64,000 bases of DNA, taken from NCBI GenBank assembly GCA_963576475.1, contig OY754980.1, positions 1,917,567 through 1,981,566 on the forward strand, read 5' to 3'. Shown in pieces: positions 32,262 to 42,345 of the stretch. Within the stretch, counting starts at the first letter, position 1; every line of letters begins with the position of its first letter. Made by a program: the position numbers and the translations under genes. This stretch comes from Molanna angustata. Its lineage: Eukaryota; Arthropoda; Insecta; Trichoptera; Molannidae. The notes beneath the pieces were generated by a model that was not told where the DNA came from, searched no databases, and was given only the letters and a program-made list of their open reading frames with translations.

Positions 32262-34210
32262 GATACAATCACTAATATTGATGGTTATCCATTGTATCGT
32301 CGTAGGGACACAGACAATGATGGCCAATCATATCAATTGCGCATGTCAAACGGTAGAACGGTTGACATTGACAATCGCTGGGTGATTCTATATTCACCAT
32401 TGCTATGCAAAATCTACAAGGCACACATTAACGTTGAGTTCTGCAGTTCGGTGAAGTCCATCAAATATATTTGTAAATACGTTCATAAGGGCAGCGATAT
32501 GGCTGTATGTGCTATTCAAAATGTAAATGATAATGACGAAATAACACGTTATCAAATACAGTATCAGCAATGAAGCAATTTGGCGCATTTTGAGTTTTTC
32601 AATACACGACAGAGACCCTACTGTTATACATTAGGCCGTGCACCTTGAAAATGGACAGTGTGTTTATTTCACTGAAGAGACTACTATAAACCACACTAAT
32701 TGAGTTTTTCAATTTATGCAACCGACCAAACATTTTCGGTCAATTCGCAAAGTCATTAATGTATACTGATGTGGCACGATATTTCACGTGGAATAAACAG
32801 TCAAAAAAGTGGGACCAACGAAAGCGAGGAGTTCCAGTCCAAGGATACAATGGCATATATATATGGGAAATACATTAGGCCGATTATACACAGTCCATCC
32901 AAAGCAACACGAATGCTTTTTCTTACGTTTGTTGTTGGTTAACGTTCTTGGACCGACATCCTTCCAATATTTGCGAACATTCAGTGGTATTTTGTACGAC
33001 ACGTACCACGATGCGTGTTGCGAATTGCATTTGCTGGAAGATGACAATCATTGGGATCTCACACTTGCAGATGCAGTACTGAGTTCCTCTCATCAAATTC
33101 GCCAATAATTTGGCATATTGTTAACATGTTTTCAGTCGCAAACCTTCACACAAAAATCCAGATGCAATGTGCAACATTAAGAAACATTCCGGTATGGCTA
33201 AAGTTTTGCAAAAATGCAAAATTATTAACTGGGATGAATGCACTATGGCTCACAAGCATTCACTTGAAGCTCTCGATAGAATGATTTAAACAATAATACC
33301 AGATTAATAATACAAAACAATAATGCTACTGTCCGGTGATTTCAGACAGACATTATTCCATGCATTATATATGTGGATGATATGAATGCATGTTTGAAAC
33401 AATCATATCTATGGCGAAATGTCAATACATTATGCCTTCACATTAATATGCGTGTTCAACTGCAAAGCGATCCATTGGCACTGTCAACAATTGCTCAACA
33501 TTGACAATGGAAAAATTCTATTGCATGGAAATACACAATACATCAAATTGCCAGACAATTTTTGCAACATACTAGCCACAAAATATGCTTTGATTGAAAG
33601 CATATTCCCTGATTTGCGCACTAATTATATCAATCATGCGTGGCTACGTGAACAAGCTATTATGGCTGCAAAAAGTATTGATGTTGACGCTATTAATTTA
33701 AAAATACGAGTCATTGCTTGGCAATGAGATGTCATTCAAGTCGATTGACACTGTTGTCGATCCTGACAAAGCAGTCAACTATCCTGTTGAATTATTGTAT
33801 TCACTGGATTTACCAGGAATGCCACCACATAACTTGCTTCGGAATTTAAATACACCACAGCTATGTAATGACACGCGATTGATCATAAAAAAAATCATGG
33901 ACCATGTTCTTGAAGCTACCATTTTGTTTACGGTAAGTTTCAATGCGAAGTTGTTCTTCTGCCACGAATCCCAATGATCCCTTCAGACACACCCATTCCA
34001 TTCAGACGCCTGCAATTTCCAATTCGTTTGGCATAAGCAATAACGATTAATAAGTCACAAGGCCTAACAATGTCCATTTGTGGGTTAGATCTAGAAAATA
34101 CATGCTTCTCACATGGTCAATTATATATTGCGTGTTCTCGTGTTGGAAAGCCATCAAGGCACCTCAGGGATTGACAAAAAACATTGTTCTTCAACTCGCA
34201 TATATTAAGG

Positions 34211-34540
34211 TTCGGTGGATCTACAGCGTAGAAGCGTCTATTTAGACCCACCCAAATGTGAGCTCACCGTCCACCTTAAATTAAGTAATTATTACCGGAC
34301 CTTAAATTAAGTAATTATTACCTGTTATAAAATACTTAGGTAGTGCTCAAAATGGAAGGTTTTTTGATTGGATCAGATTCTCATACTCAGTGATAAGGAA
34401 TTGTTAGAAGACAAGAATAGAGCTTTTCTCTTAAGCAGTCTTACGGAAGGTACCTAGCTTTGTCTTCCTGAGTGAATTTGAGGAGAATTATGTAAAATTA
34501 TAGAAAAATGTTATAAAGGTAGTGATAATATATACAAATA
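34211..34540. other. Non-coding gap with a 32-bp direct repeat
   Basis: CTTAAATTAAGTAATTATTACC occurs twice, at about 34271 and 34302. No domain was seen. It may hold the Helitron 3' end, but no CTRR terminus preceded by a hairpin could be fixed. Confidence 0.45.
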
Positions 34541-35010
34541 TAGAGAATTTTTTTTAATTGCAAATACGCAAGTGATGAATCAGTTAGAGAATTTATGGCA
34601 AGATTAAAAGCAGTAGATTAGATGAAAATTTGAAGGATATTTTTATTATAGGAATATTTAATAAAGAAATTAAAAATAAATTATTTTTGAGTGCCGCGGG
34701 AAATAAATTGAATGAATGTGTGGAGTATACATACGAACATATTAAAAAAAATTTAGAGAGTTGTAACAAAATAGATTTGCATAGCAACAATAGTATTTTG
34801 TGTAGTATTGAACGGCCTAATCAGAGATCTAGGTAAATTTCAAACTCTCGACCAATCACAGACAAATTGGATCGAATAACGCGCTTGCGTACATACAACA
34901 GGGATCAAAACAACTGACAGTAAAATTTTGTTCAAGTGTTTCAATTGCAACAAAACAGGTCATATAAAGAAATATTGTATGTTTTAAGTGTAATAAGCGC
35001 GGGCGGGCAT
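34541..35010 (+). pseudogene. LTR-retrotransposon gag relic with CCHC zinc knuckle
   Basis: A broken frame gives NASDESVREFMARLKAVD in pieces, then 34630-34836 DIFIIGIFNKEIKNKLFLSA with ECVEYTYEHIKKNL. A further frame carries FKCFNCNKTGHIKKYCMF near 34940-34985, a canonical CX2CX4HX4C knuckle. The order (gag helical domain, then zinc knuckle) fits Gypsy gag. No protease or RT follows. It contains multiple stops. Confidence 0.7.
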
Positions 35011-35339
35011 TATGTTAATAATTATGAAATGATTAATACAATCATGAACATTAGTTATATTGTCATAATATTTCTCTTGCACTATTCAACCAATGTATGA
35101 ATTGTTAAATTTTTAATTAATTTATATACAAATTAATGATATGGTTATTTTATCCCTGAATCCAATAGGTACTAGCCTTACAAGTACATCTACTTCAATA
35201 TAAAATTTCTCCTATATCATAGTAATTGAATCATATTATCCTTTTGTACTAAGGAGTCAAAAATAAATACTGCTTAATATGCTCTCGTAATCAAGGTCCT
35301 TAAGGTCACAAATGACCTCACAACCTCATCAGAAAACTC
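35011..35339. other. AT-rich non-coding gap
   Basis: No domain or element boundary was recognised. Confidence 0.5.
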
Positions 35340-35565
35340 AGAACGAGAATACACGTTCAATGCCATCAGATGGAACAAAGCTTGTGGTAGTATTCCGGAC
35401 ATTACGTTTTGCTCTGACAAACTCTTAACGAAAATTTATAACTGGCAGGTCGACAAAGACATTATGCTCCTTTCGGACCATAACGCCATTACATTTGAGA
35501 TAGGCACAGAGTTCAAAGGACCTTGGGGAAGATATGGACGAGGGGTTGATTCGGTGAGTCGTTGA
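35340..35565 (+). pseudogene. Non-LTR retrotransposon endonuclease fragment (R1-like)
   Basis: The translation gives REYTFNAIRWNKACGS, IPDITFCSDKLLTKIYNW and MLLSDHNAITFEIGTE. The IPD.TF.S....I..W....SDHNAITF pattern is the last part of an apurinic-like endonuclease domain, as in R1/TRAS-type elements. Only this C-terminal piece is present, and it ends at a stop near 35565. Confidence 0.75.
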
Positions 35566-36195
35566 CCTCATGACCCTTCATAACCGGGACATCTTTGAGA
35601 TATGGGCCATGACGGGCGCATCCTACGACCGGCTTCTGAGGAAGGCCAAGCGAATGGCTCGTGCCCCTTTGATCTGGCCCTTAGCGACATCCAGTACGGG
35701 GACATCGGGCCCAGTGGTTGAAGGCCCCAGCCACAACCGAGCAGTGAAGTGCCAGGAAGACGGCCAGCCGCGGAGTATCGCCGGTCCCCCCCCCAGGTAC
35801 CGCGACTCGCAGCCATACAGAGAGCGTCGGCATCAGGAGCACATTTTATCTATTTGCCCTGTGTTTATCTGCTATATGTATTTTTTTGCTATTCACTACC
35901 TGTTTAAAGTCGTGATGTGTGCGGTTGCCGTTTTTAACCGTCTGCGGTAGGCACTATATTTTTTATACTCTTTGACCGAAATTATCTTTGGCGGGATTGT
36001 CTATGTTTTTTTTTTCCGCCAGATATTGTCTGACAGCTCTCAGCTGTGACAGCCGATTTTAACCTTGCCCGCCGATTAAACGATCGGCTAATTCATAATC
36101 ATTTCAATTAAGAGGAAACGATCCTCAACAAAAAAGATTGAAGGCCCTGCCGCCACTATACACTGAGAGCTGAAGAAGGAAAACTGCCCAGCTCC
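35566..36195. other. GC-rich then AT-rich stretch of unknown origin
   Basis: 35580-35830 is GC-rich and open in several frames on both strands (126 and 82 codons), but none resembles a known domain. The openness is expected from base composition. It probably continues the degenerate non-LTR element at 35340. Confidence 0.4.
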
Positions 36196-36376
36196 GCAGA
36201 GACCACGAGTCCTGATGGTATCTTAAAACCAAATGGAATAATAGAAGTAAAATGTCTTCCGTCCATAAATCCACTAACAATCCACGAAGCTGCTACAAGC
36301 AAAAATATTTGTGTTGGTATTTCTCAAGGAGAGTTATATTTAAAAAAAAAACATAATTATTGGTTTCAAATTCAGG
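36196..36376 (+). pseudogene. YqaJ-like exonuclease fragment
   Basis: Encodes TSPDGILKPNGIIEVKCLPS, HEAATSKNICVGI and ELYLKKKHNYWFQIQGQL. The SPDG, EVKC and hNY.fQIQGQL blocks are the metal-binding and core motifs of the lambda-exonuclease/YqaJ nuclease family. The N-terminal RLTAS block is missing, and the frame breaks straight into an unrelated RT fragment. A second, longer relic of this family lies at 45990-46690. The original gene was probably part of a mobile element or a virus-derived module, but its source is unknown. Confidence 0.75.
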
Positions 36377-36377
36377 G

Positions 36378-36790
36378 ACAGCTGTAGTATTACCTTTTAA
36401 AATTATTGTACAGACAGCACAGACAGATAATTCCATTACATTTACAAAAAATAAAAATGTAATGAATCACATATATAAGATTGACGGAGTGGCTTTGGAA
36501 CCGTTGCATAGTATTAGGGATCTAGGGGTTATTTTTTATTCAAAATTGCACTTTGATGAACATATACGGGAGGTGAGATTGAGAAGCTGCAAAGAAAATT
36601 TTTCCGTATCGGTCAGCGTAGATTTCGTAACATCAGCATAATGAATTTGCCAAGTCTGACACATAGACGCGAGCTACTCGACGCATTGAAACTGCGCAAG
36701 ATCTGTAACTCTGATTTTGATGCACCTGCTCTGTTGGCTAGGGTAAACTTCTGTATACCATCGTTGACTCGAATTCGCAATTACAGGCAG
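36378..36790 (+). pseudogene. Non-LTR reverse-transcriptase C-terminal fragment
   Basis: SITFTKNKNVMNHIYKIDGV and ALEPLHSIRDLGVIFYSKL followed by HFDEHI is the thumb region after the RT core in Jockey/I-like elements (ISFTRK...Y.idg..L.....IRDLGV..DskL.F..Hi). A shifted frame then gives KLQRKFFRIGQRRFRN, SLTHRRELLDALKLRKI and FCIPSLTRIRNYR. Broken by at least one frameshift; it starts abruptly after the YqaJ fragment. Confidence 0.75.
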
Positions 36791-37145
36791 GTACAACTTT
36801 AAGGAACGGCTGAGGAACAATTTTTTCCACCTTCTGGTTTTTTGGTACTTTTTTCCTGAACACAATGGGCACATCGTCTTCATAGTCTTTAATGTTTTTA
36901 TCATCGTCGTCGTCGTCGGAAATAGACCCTTGGTGGGTATTTTTTTGTATAGTATTTACAACAAAATGTTCGATTAAAGGTGAATCTAGCTCACTATCTG
37001 ATATAGAAAAGAATCTTCTCTTCATAGGTGATGCCTGCGAGTCACTGCATGTTTCACTGCCTATCCTCTTGTGAAAGCAAATAATTTTGTACATCCTGAG
37101 TACAGTTATCAAATCAAATCAACCAGAACACACAACTGGGAACCG
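36791..37145 (-). other. Unassigned stretch with a 124-codon minus-strand frame
   Basis: A minus-strand frame at 36738-37112 encodes an acidic, Ser/Asp-rich peptide (SISDSELDSPLIEHF, a run of six Asp, then a basic KKVPKNQKVEKIV). Acidic, disordered N-termini of this kind occur in piggyBac-type transposases, and a piggyBac relic lies nearby on the plus strand. No conserved motif proves the link. Confidence 0.3.
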
Positions 37146-37149
37146 AGAC

Positions 37150-37312
37150 AACTGAAGCACCCATGGAGAATGATCAGGAAGTCAACCCCCCTACACTCAC
37201 GGAAGTAAAACTGGCAATTAAGAAATTAAAAAACAATAAGGCTCCAGGAGCGGATAACATACCATCCGAACTACTGAAATATGGAAATGAACACCTTCAC
37301 AAGTTGATATTG
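37150..37312 (+). pseudogene. RTE-type reverse-transcriptase N-terminal fragment
   Basis: VNPPTLTEVKLAIKKLKNNK, APGADNIPSELLKYGNEHL. The P.l.EV..AI..LKnnKAPG.D.I..ElLK block is the start of many RTE-type RT domains. It is fused to piggyBac-like sequence at about 37305. Confidence 0.8.
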
Positions 37313-37522
37313 ACGATGAAATAATTACGAATTTCACAACGCAAACTAATATTTATTCAATACAAAAAGGCGGTGTCTCTATTGATACGTGTGAACAAGA
37401 AATTATGATTTTTTAGGTAAACATATGCTAATGGGTATGGTGAAAATGCCTAGTTATGTTATGTAGGTACTGGGCAGATGAAACTCGGTATTCTCCAATT
37501 GCTGATATCATGTCACATAATA
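37306..37522 (+). pseudogene. PiggyBac transposase fragment
   Basis: DDEIITNFTTQTNIYSIQKG, SIDTCEQEIMIF, then in shifted frames GKHMLMGMVKMPSYVM and YWADETRYSPIADIMS. The G.......I...G.v.mP.y..YW...tRy..iaDiMs pattern matches the region ahead of the catalytic core in piggyBac transposases. It has frame breaks near 37415 and 37465. It ends where the 3976-bp element begins; no matching remainder was found on the far side. Confidence 0.75.
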
Positions 37523-37550
37523 GGCTCAAAATCACCAAGGTGAGAAATTT
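37523..37550 (+). repeat. Left terminal inverted repeat
   Basis: GGCTCAAAATCACCAAGGTG is perfectly mirrored at the right end. Two mismatches follow, then AAATTT matches again. Confidence 0.88.
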
Positions 37551-37702
37551 GCTTCGCCAGCAAATTAATTATTGAAATAATAACTTTATTGATTAAATGA
37601 ACATAATGAAATAATACAATTCATTGATTTTAGCTGTACATCATATAATATGCTTCAAAAGTATATTAATTTTTAAATTATTTTGATTTTTATATAAGAA
37701 AA

Positions 37703-38331
37703 GTCATTTCGGGAACGGTTCTAAAGTACAATCTTCAAGAAGTATCTCCATGAAATTATGTAAAATTAACAATATTTAACAGTTTCTCTCGCTTGATATC
37801 CATTATTTTTTATCAAGGAACTAGTTTTTCGAAAGGTTATTTAAAAAATACTCCAATTTCAAATAGAAATTTACTTAAATATTTCGTCGGCTAGCGTTAG
37901 CGTCATTTTCGTGAACGCAGTCGTAATTAGCCGAAAATAATTTTAAGCGAACGCAGCCATAACGTGACTAGCGCCATTAGTGAGAGAAAGCAATAATTGA
38001 ACCAGTCTGTCAGTGTATTTATCGTGAATTAAATTATAATTTAATGGTAAGTACCTTTCAATTTATTATTTACAGAGAGTACATCAATTGTTCATCAACT
38101 CGGGAACGCGTTTATAAGTTTTAAATATTAAAGAAATACTTTTAAGTGCATAATAATAACAAAATAACCTCAAACATTTTACATTAACCGTGTCACACCG
38201 CGTCTAAGATGGCTGCTTTCAATATGGCGCATGTGTTTATTAAGAATCGTCATTTTGTGAACGGTCATTTAGTGAACGTTCCCGGACATGATAGCATGTT
38301 CCCGAAATGACAACAACGTTCGGGAAATGAT
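37703..38331. promoter_or_regulatory. Left subterminal GTCATTTCGGGAACG motif cluster
   Basis: A full motif lies at 37703-37717. A divergent GTCATTTTCGTGAACG is near 37905, and GTCATTTTGTGAACG and GTCATTTAGTGAACG are in tandem at 38249-38278. An inverted GTTCCCGAAATGAC is at 38298-38311 and CGTTCGGGAAATGAT at 38317-38331. Short, repeated motifs inside transposon ends commonly bind transposase. That function is inferred. Confidence 0.7.
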
Positions 38332-38424
38332 GGTTTTGATTTCGAAGTGGATTCTCTTTCTTTATGTGTTGTGTGTATAGTGTATATAATTTCCAATAAA
38401 TTGACATACTTGTATTTTTTATAG
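38047..38424 (+). other. Possible 5'-UTR intron of the transposase-like gene
   Basis: ATG|GTAAGTACC at 38044-38055 is a strong donor. TTGTATTTTTTATAG ending at 38424 is a good acceptor five bases before the ORF's ATG. Splicing would put the upstream ATG out of frame with the ORF. Unproven. Confidence 0.45.
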
Positions 38425-38428
38425 CGAT

Positions 38429-40786
38429 ATGGAGACTTCCGCTACAGAAAAAAAAAAAGTTACAAATAAGAAGCTGAAAAAGAATAGTACAGCTTATTTA
38501 CGCCAAAGAGAAAAGGCTAATGCTAGAAAAAGAAAGTTTTTAGATAAGATGACCGATGAAGAGAGAGAAATTAAAAGGGCTAAGGACAGAGAATATTATA
38601 AAAAGAAGAAAGCTGAAAAAAAAGTGAAGAACATTGCTGATCTGACTGAGCGAGAGAAGCGAAAGCAGAGAAAAGATTGGAAAAAAGCATCGAAAAAATA
38701 CAGAGAGAAGAAAAAGTTATTAACAAATATAACAAGTTATACACCGCCACAATCAAATGAGTCAGCCGCAAACCTTTCAGTGAGACGACAAGTAGGAAGA
38801 AAAATAATTCGCAAAGATAGAGCAAAAGCATACCGTACAATTAAAAAACAGAAGGAAATTATACTTCATATGAAACGAAAAAATGAGTGTTTAAAGAAAA
38901 AACTAAAAAAAATAGAAGCAGCAAAGAAATCTGTCGCCACTACCCCTAACAGCAAAGTAGATGATATGATTAAGAACATTAACGTACCTCCTGAAGTACG
39001 AAAAAAACTTTTATTTGGTGAAGTTTTGCATAAACAGTTGCAAGAAAAGGCTGATGCTTTGCCGAAAAATTCCAAAGAGAAAGAGGTCTTCCAAAAATGT
39101 ATCAGTGGAAGTATTTTGAGAAAATACAAATTGCCCTATATGGCCAAGAAGATTTTACCAAAAGAAAGAAATGATAAATTATCGATTCTAAAGAATTATC
39201 ATAAATCTCGCGAGGTTGTTTTGAAGCCAGAAGTTCGTCAGAAAGTCATAGATTTCTTCGAAAGAGATGACGTCAGTCGAATGTGTCCAGCTAAGAGAGA
39301 CTATTTACAAAAAAATAGAATTAAGAAACAAAAGCGCACTCTTTTATTTACAGTTAAAGCCCTGACATCAAAATTCGCAAAAGAAACTGGGGTTAACTTA
39401 TCTTACACGACACTACTCAGAGCAAAGCCATTTTGGGTCGTAGCTCCAAAATTAAAGGATCGAGAAACTTGTTTGTGTGTCAAGCATGTAAATTTTGAAT
39501 TGAAATTTAATAAACTGAAAAACGTGCAAAAGCTTAAACACGGATGTGTAGAAAAGTTTATTGAGGAATACGCTTGTGATATAACTTCTCATGATTGCAT
39601 GACTGGTGTGTGTATAAAATGCAAAAATCAGAAATTTGAGACAGGTGATAACATAGATTCGCTGGCATATTTTCAATGGAAGACTGTTCATGAAGATAAA
39701 ATTGTAAAAGGTGAGAAAAAGACTTTTAAGATAACAAAAAAGGTTTTAATTTCAAGTACAGTCAAAGAATTAAAAACTGCTTTAGGTAAAGACATTCCAG
39801 TCATGAAAAAACATCTCTATGGCATTTATAATCACAACAAACTGAAAAAAGAGCTGAAAGAAAACTTATCTACAAATGAGATTATGATACAAATAGACTT
39901 TTCACAAAACTATACTACCAAGTACGCAAATGAAATACAGTCCACACATTTTGCTAAAAATCAGTTGTCTATCCATACAGGTGTATACTATTCACGAAAC
40001 ATAAACAATGCTTTACAATCAAGATCATTTGCTACAGTGAGTGAAAATTTAGATCACCAAGCTCATGCAGTATGGGCTCATATGAAACCGATATTAACTA
40101 CAATTTTAGAAAACAAAGATATTGACACCCTTCATATCTACTCTGACGGTCCAACATCGCAATATCGCAACCGTACCAATATAAACCTTTGGATACTAAC
40201 ATTGATTAATGATTTCAAACAAGTAACTAAATCTACTTGGACTTTTAGTGAACCTGGACATGGTAAAGGACCTATGGACGGTGTAGGAGGATGTCTAAAA
40301 AGAACAGCCGATAGACAAGTGTTGATGGGAAATGACATTAAAACAGCCTCAGACTTTGCAAACTTGTTCACTGAGTGTGCTATCAATGTAAAAGTGATCA
40401 CTGAAGAAGTTGTGAGTAAGGAAAAAAATAACGTACCAAAAACTTTGGATGCCATACCAGGTATTATGAACGTCACAAAAATTTCTTGGGAAAGAGGGCC
40501 AGAAGTTTTAATACAATTATATCGATATGAATATTTTTATAAGGAAATAAAACTGTCCACGCTGTCTAGTCTTTTAAATGAAAGCTCAGTGGAATCTACA
40601 GATGTTTTTATGCCTTCAATAGAATCTCCCATCTCTGAAGAGCTCATGGTTACAGATAATTTGGAAGACCTGTGGAATTTGAAGAGACACAGCATTTATA
40701 AAAGTATTTACTTCTCATCTTCGTCAGATGACGAAGATTTAATGACAATTTCCGTTCGTCACTCCAAGAAGCATTCCAAGAAGTGA
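38429..40786 (+). CDS. Transposase-like protein with D-D-D/E-type motifs, 785 aa, intact
   Basis: Residues 1-170 are very Lys/Arg-rich with heptad-like helices (probable DNA binding and coiled coil). Residues about 345-410 hold a Cys/His cluster (ETCLCVKHVNFEL; ITSHDCMTGVCIKCK) likely to bind zinc. The catalytic-like core follows with MIQIDFSQNYTTKY (D about 489), TLHIYSDGPTSQYRNRTNI (D about 572), and EPGHGKGPMDGVGGCLKRTA (D about 617). I recognise the SDG.tsQYrN / HGKG..DGvGG..KR pattern from a widespread, mostly unnamed animal family, but cannot give the superfamily. A Sola-like assignment is only a guess. It lies between matching terminal repeats, so it is most likely this element's transposase. 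Confidence 0.85.
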   Translation: METSATEKKKVTNKKLKKNSTAYLRQREKANARKRKFLDKMTDEEREIKRAKDREYYKKKKAEKKVKNIADLTEREKRKQRKDWKKASKKYREKKKLLTNITSYTPPQSNESAANLSVRRQVGRKIIRKDRAKAYRTIKKQKEIILHMKRKNECLKKKLKKIEAAKKSVATTPNSKVDDMIKNINVPPEVRKKLLFGEVLHKQLQEKADALPKNSKEKEVFQKCISGSILRKYKLPYMAKKILPKERNDKLSILKNYHKSREVVLKPEVRQKVIDFFERDDVSRMCPAKRDYLQKNRIKKQKRTLLFTVKALTSKFAKETGVNLSYTTLLRAKPFWVVAPKLKDRETCLCVKHVNFELKFNKLKNVQKLKHGCVEKFIEEYACDITSHDCMTGVCIKCKNQKFETGDNIDSLAYFQWKTVHEDKIVKGEKKTFKITKKVLISSTVKELKTALGKDIPVMKKHLYGIYNHNKLKKELKENLSTNEIMIQIDFSQNYTTKYANEIQSTHFAKNQLSIHTGVYYSRNINNALQSRSFATVSENLDHQAHAVWAHMKPILTTILENKDIDTLHIYSDGPTSQYRNRTNINLWILTLINDFKQVTKSTWTFSEPGHGKGPMDGVGGCLKRTADRQVLMGNDIKTASDFANLFTECAINVKVITEEVVSKEKNNVPKTLDAIPGIMNVTKISWERGPEVLIQLYRYEYFYKEIKLSTLSSLLNESSVESTDVFMPSIESPISEELMVTDNLEDLWNLKRHSIYKSIYFSSSSDDEDLMTISVRHSKKHSKK

Positions 40787-40938
40787 TTAAAACCAAGTTA
40801 AGTTATTTTTATGTGAAGTAAAAACCTTGTCTTTATAAATAAATATAACTGTGATTACAGCAACTGTCGTTCGTGATTTAAATTTACCCTTGCTATAATA
40901 CCCCATGATAACATTATCGTCATTCAGCAAACATACTT

Positions 40939-41310
40939 GTCATTTCGGGAACACCTAAACATTTCCGGGAACGATACTAAAAGTTCATAAAACACATTAT
41001 ACAATTTTATTTATGTTCAAAAAAGATTACATTTATGTTAAGAAACCTTAATCAAGTCCACGTAATGTAAATTTAATTAAAAATGTTACTGATATTTTTA
41101 TATTTCTTAAATTATTTACATGAATACTAGTTACTAATTTTCGTTTTAATATGTATTTTGCCTCAAAAATATTCTGTGCATGTTATTGTTTTTTTTTTTG
41201 TCAGATAATATTGAGAATATACATCGAAATAATTGAATAATGCAAAAAATAACATTCCTTTAATTTTTTTGGGATATTTATTAACTTTACAAAAACGTTC
41301 CCGAAATGAC
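40939..41310. promoter_or_regulatory. Right subterminal GTCATTTCGGGAACG motif cluster
   Basis: GTCATTTCGGGAAC at 40939-40952, CATTTCCGGGAACG at 40960-40973 and inverted CGTTCCCGAAATGAC at 41296-41310. These mirror the left-end cluster and lie between the ORF stop and the right terminal repeat. Confidence 0.7.
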
Positions 41311-41470
41311 GTTTTTAGCGACGGCTCTGTTTAAAAGTCAATATATTTTAAAAAATAATGAAATCTATGCTCTGCCCTATCGAGGTATTGTTAAACACAT
41401 ATATATTTACAATATTAAGTAATTATCATCATTATAACTTTTAACATTTTTTGTTGCAAAATCAATCTTG

Positions 41471-41498
41471 AAATTTGCCACCTTGGTGATTTTGAGCC
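41471..41498 (-). repeat. Right terminal inverted repeat
   Basis: AAATTTGCCACCTTGGTGAT followed by TTTGAGCC. It is the reverse complement of 37523-37550 with two mismatches. Confidence 0.88.
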
Positions 41499-42345
41499 AA
41501 ATACACATACTTCCGGAGTAAACTACGAAAATGATGAAACTCATCCTAGATGTAGTACGCCTAAAAATAAAAAAAAAACGATTCCACCACTACTATAAGT
41601 TTGCTTGATCATAGTGACACTTCTATTCACACAAATGCTCTTCCAAATGGATTATTTATGGATTTAGAATACTATTCACAAAATACATTTACTACACTCC
41701 CAGTCGGTCACTACTGGGTCAATAAAGATACACCTATAATTGGTGATCAAGAGTTTCAGTTATTTGCCTTGTTGTATTGAAAGTGTGTTAATATTTATTT
41801 AAATAATTAAACATGTTGGTAAGTATTCCTTCTCGTTTTTAAATCTATTGTAATCATCACGTCATGTTTTTCATTGAATTATACTTATTATTTCAACTAA
41901 ATTTACTGTACCTAACTAGTTCAATGTTTTTTCGTTCACGGAATGGAATATCATATTTTAGTGAACTTCTACTTGTGTTTAAATTGTGTTTTTTAAATAA
42001 TTATCTTTATTCAGTTTAAATTCACTGTTTTTGTTTTCAACTTTCAAGGGGAAAACCAGAAGTAAACAGTTTAGTCCTGAAGAATGCAGACACTTGCTCG
42101 ATTTGTTGGAGCAAAATAAAGCCATAACATCCAAACAAACCGATTCTATCACAAACGTGGTAAAAGAGCATCTAACTAACGGACGTTTATAAGATTGGAC
42201 AAAAAAACAGCTACCATAATTGATCTGTATTCTCAGTGTACTGATGGAAACAGAGCCATGGAAGCTTTTTTGAATTTTACCAAAAAAAAATCTCAAAATT
42301 CTTCATTTAGATATGTTAATAGTCTTCAGTTGAAATTCATTATTT
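41499..42345 (+). other. Degenerate coding remnants, unassigned
   Basis: 41600-41780 reads as a broken acidic and polar peptide (FMDLEYYSQNTFTTLPVGHY, GDQEFQLFALLY, stop). At 42035-42190 a frame gives KTRSKQFSPEECRHLLDLLE and QNKAITSKQTDSITNVVKEH, which resembles the Myb/SANT-like DNA-binding domain found in Harbinger-associated and other insect proteins. It is followed by stops. No gene is claimed. Confidence 0.35.

Larger units (their letters stand above)
27560..34210 (+). pseudogene. Helitron Rep/helicase relic, split by a gypsy-type element
   Basis: Left part: 27740-27868 translates to NIDPELFDTVTTMYIS, MIHGPCGALN, CTDNGKCTKRFPKECLNDT. After the insertion it resumes at 32262 with NIDGYPLYRRRD, DIDNRWVILYSP, HINVEFCSSVKSIKYICKYV and HKGSD. 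Next come YTVHPKQHECFFLRLLLVNV and GPTSFQYLRTFSG (32900-32990), then LLSGDFRQTL. SIDTVVDPDKAVNYP and LPGMPPHNLLRN follow (33730-33845). The last helicase blocks are [16 protein letters not shown] and [16 protein letters not shown] (34045-34160). These are the conserved Rep C-terminal and Pif1-like helicase blocks of Helitrons. Many stops and frameshifts are present, and the HUH motif region is not readable. Confidence 0.88.
37523..41498 (+). mobile_element. 3976-bp DNA transposon with 28-bp TIRs and a 785-codon transposase-like gene
   Basis: The left terminal repeat (37523-37550, GGCTCAAAATCACCAAGGTG then AGAAATTT) and the right one (41471-41498) match at 26 of 28 positions. AATA precedes the left end, and AATA occurs one base beyond the right end, so a 4-bp target duplication is possible but not clean. 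Between the ends is one long gene (38429-40786) without stops. The motif GTCATTTCGGGAACG is scattered at both ends in both orientations (37703, 38264, 38298, 38317, 40939, 40960, 41296). The intact ORF suggests recent activity. Confidence 0.85.

Noticed and set aside
35566..35950. Overlapping open frames of 126 and 82 codons
   Set aside because: No domain in either direction; GC-rich composition makes long open frames likely by chance.
37306..37550. PiggyBac coding continuing through the left TIR (HNRLKIT)
   Set aside because: The 28-bp sequence has a 26/28 mirrored copy 4 kb away, so it is a transposon end; the resemblance to the piggyBac RNRF region is probably chance.
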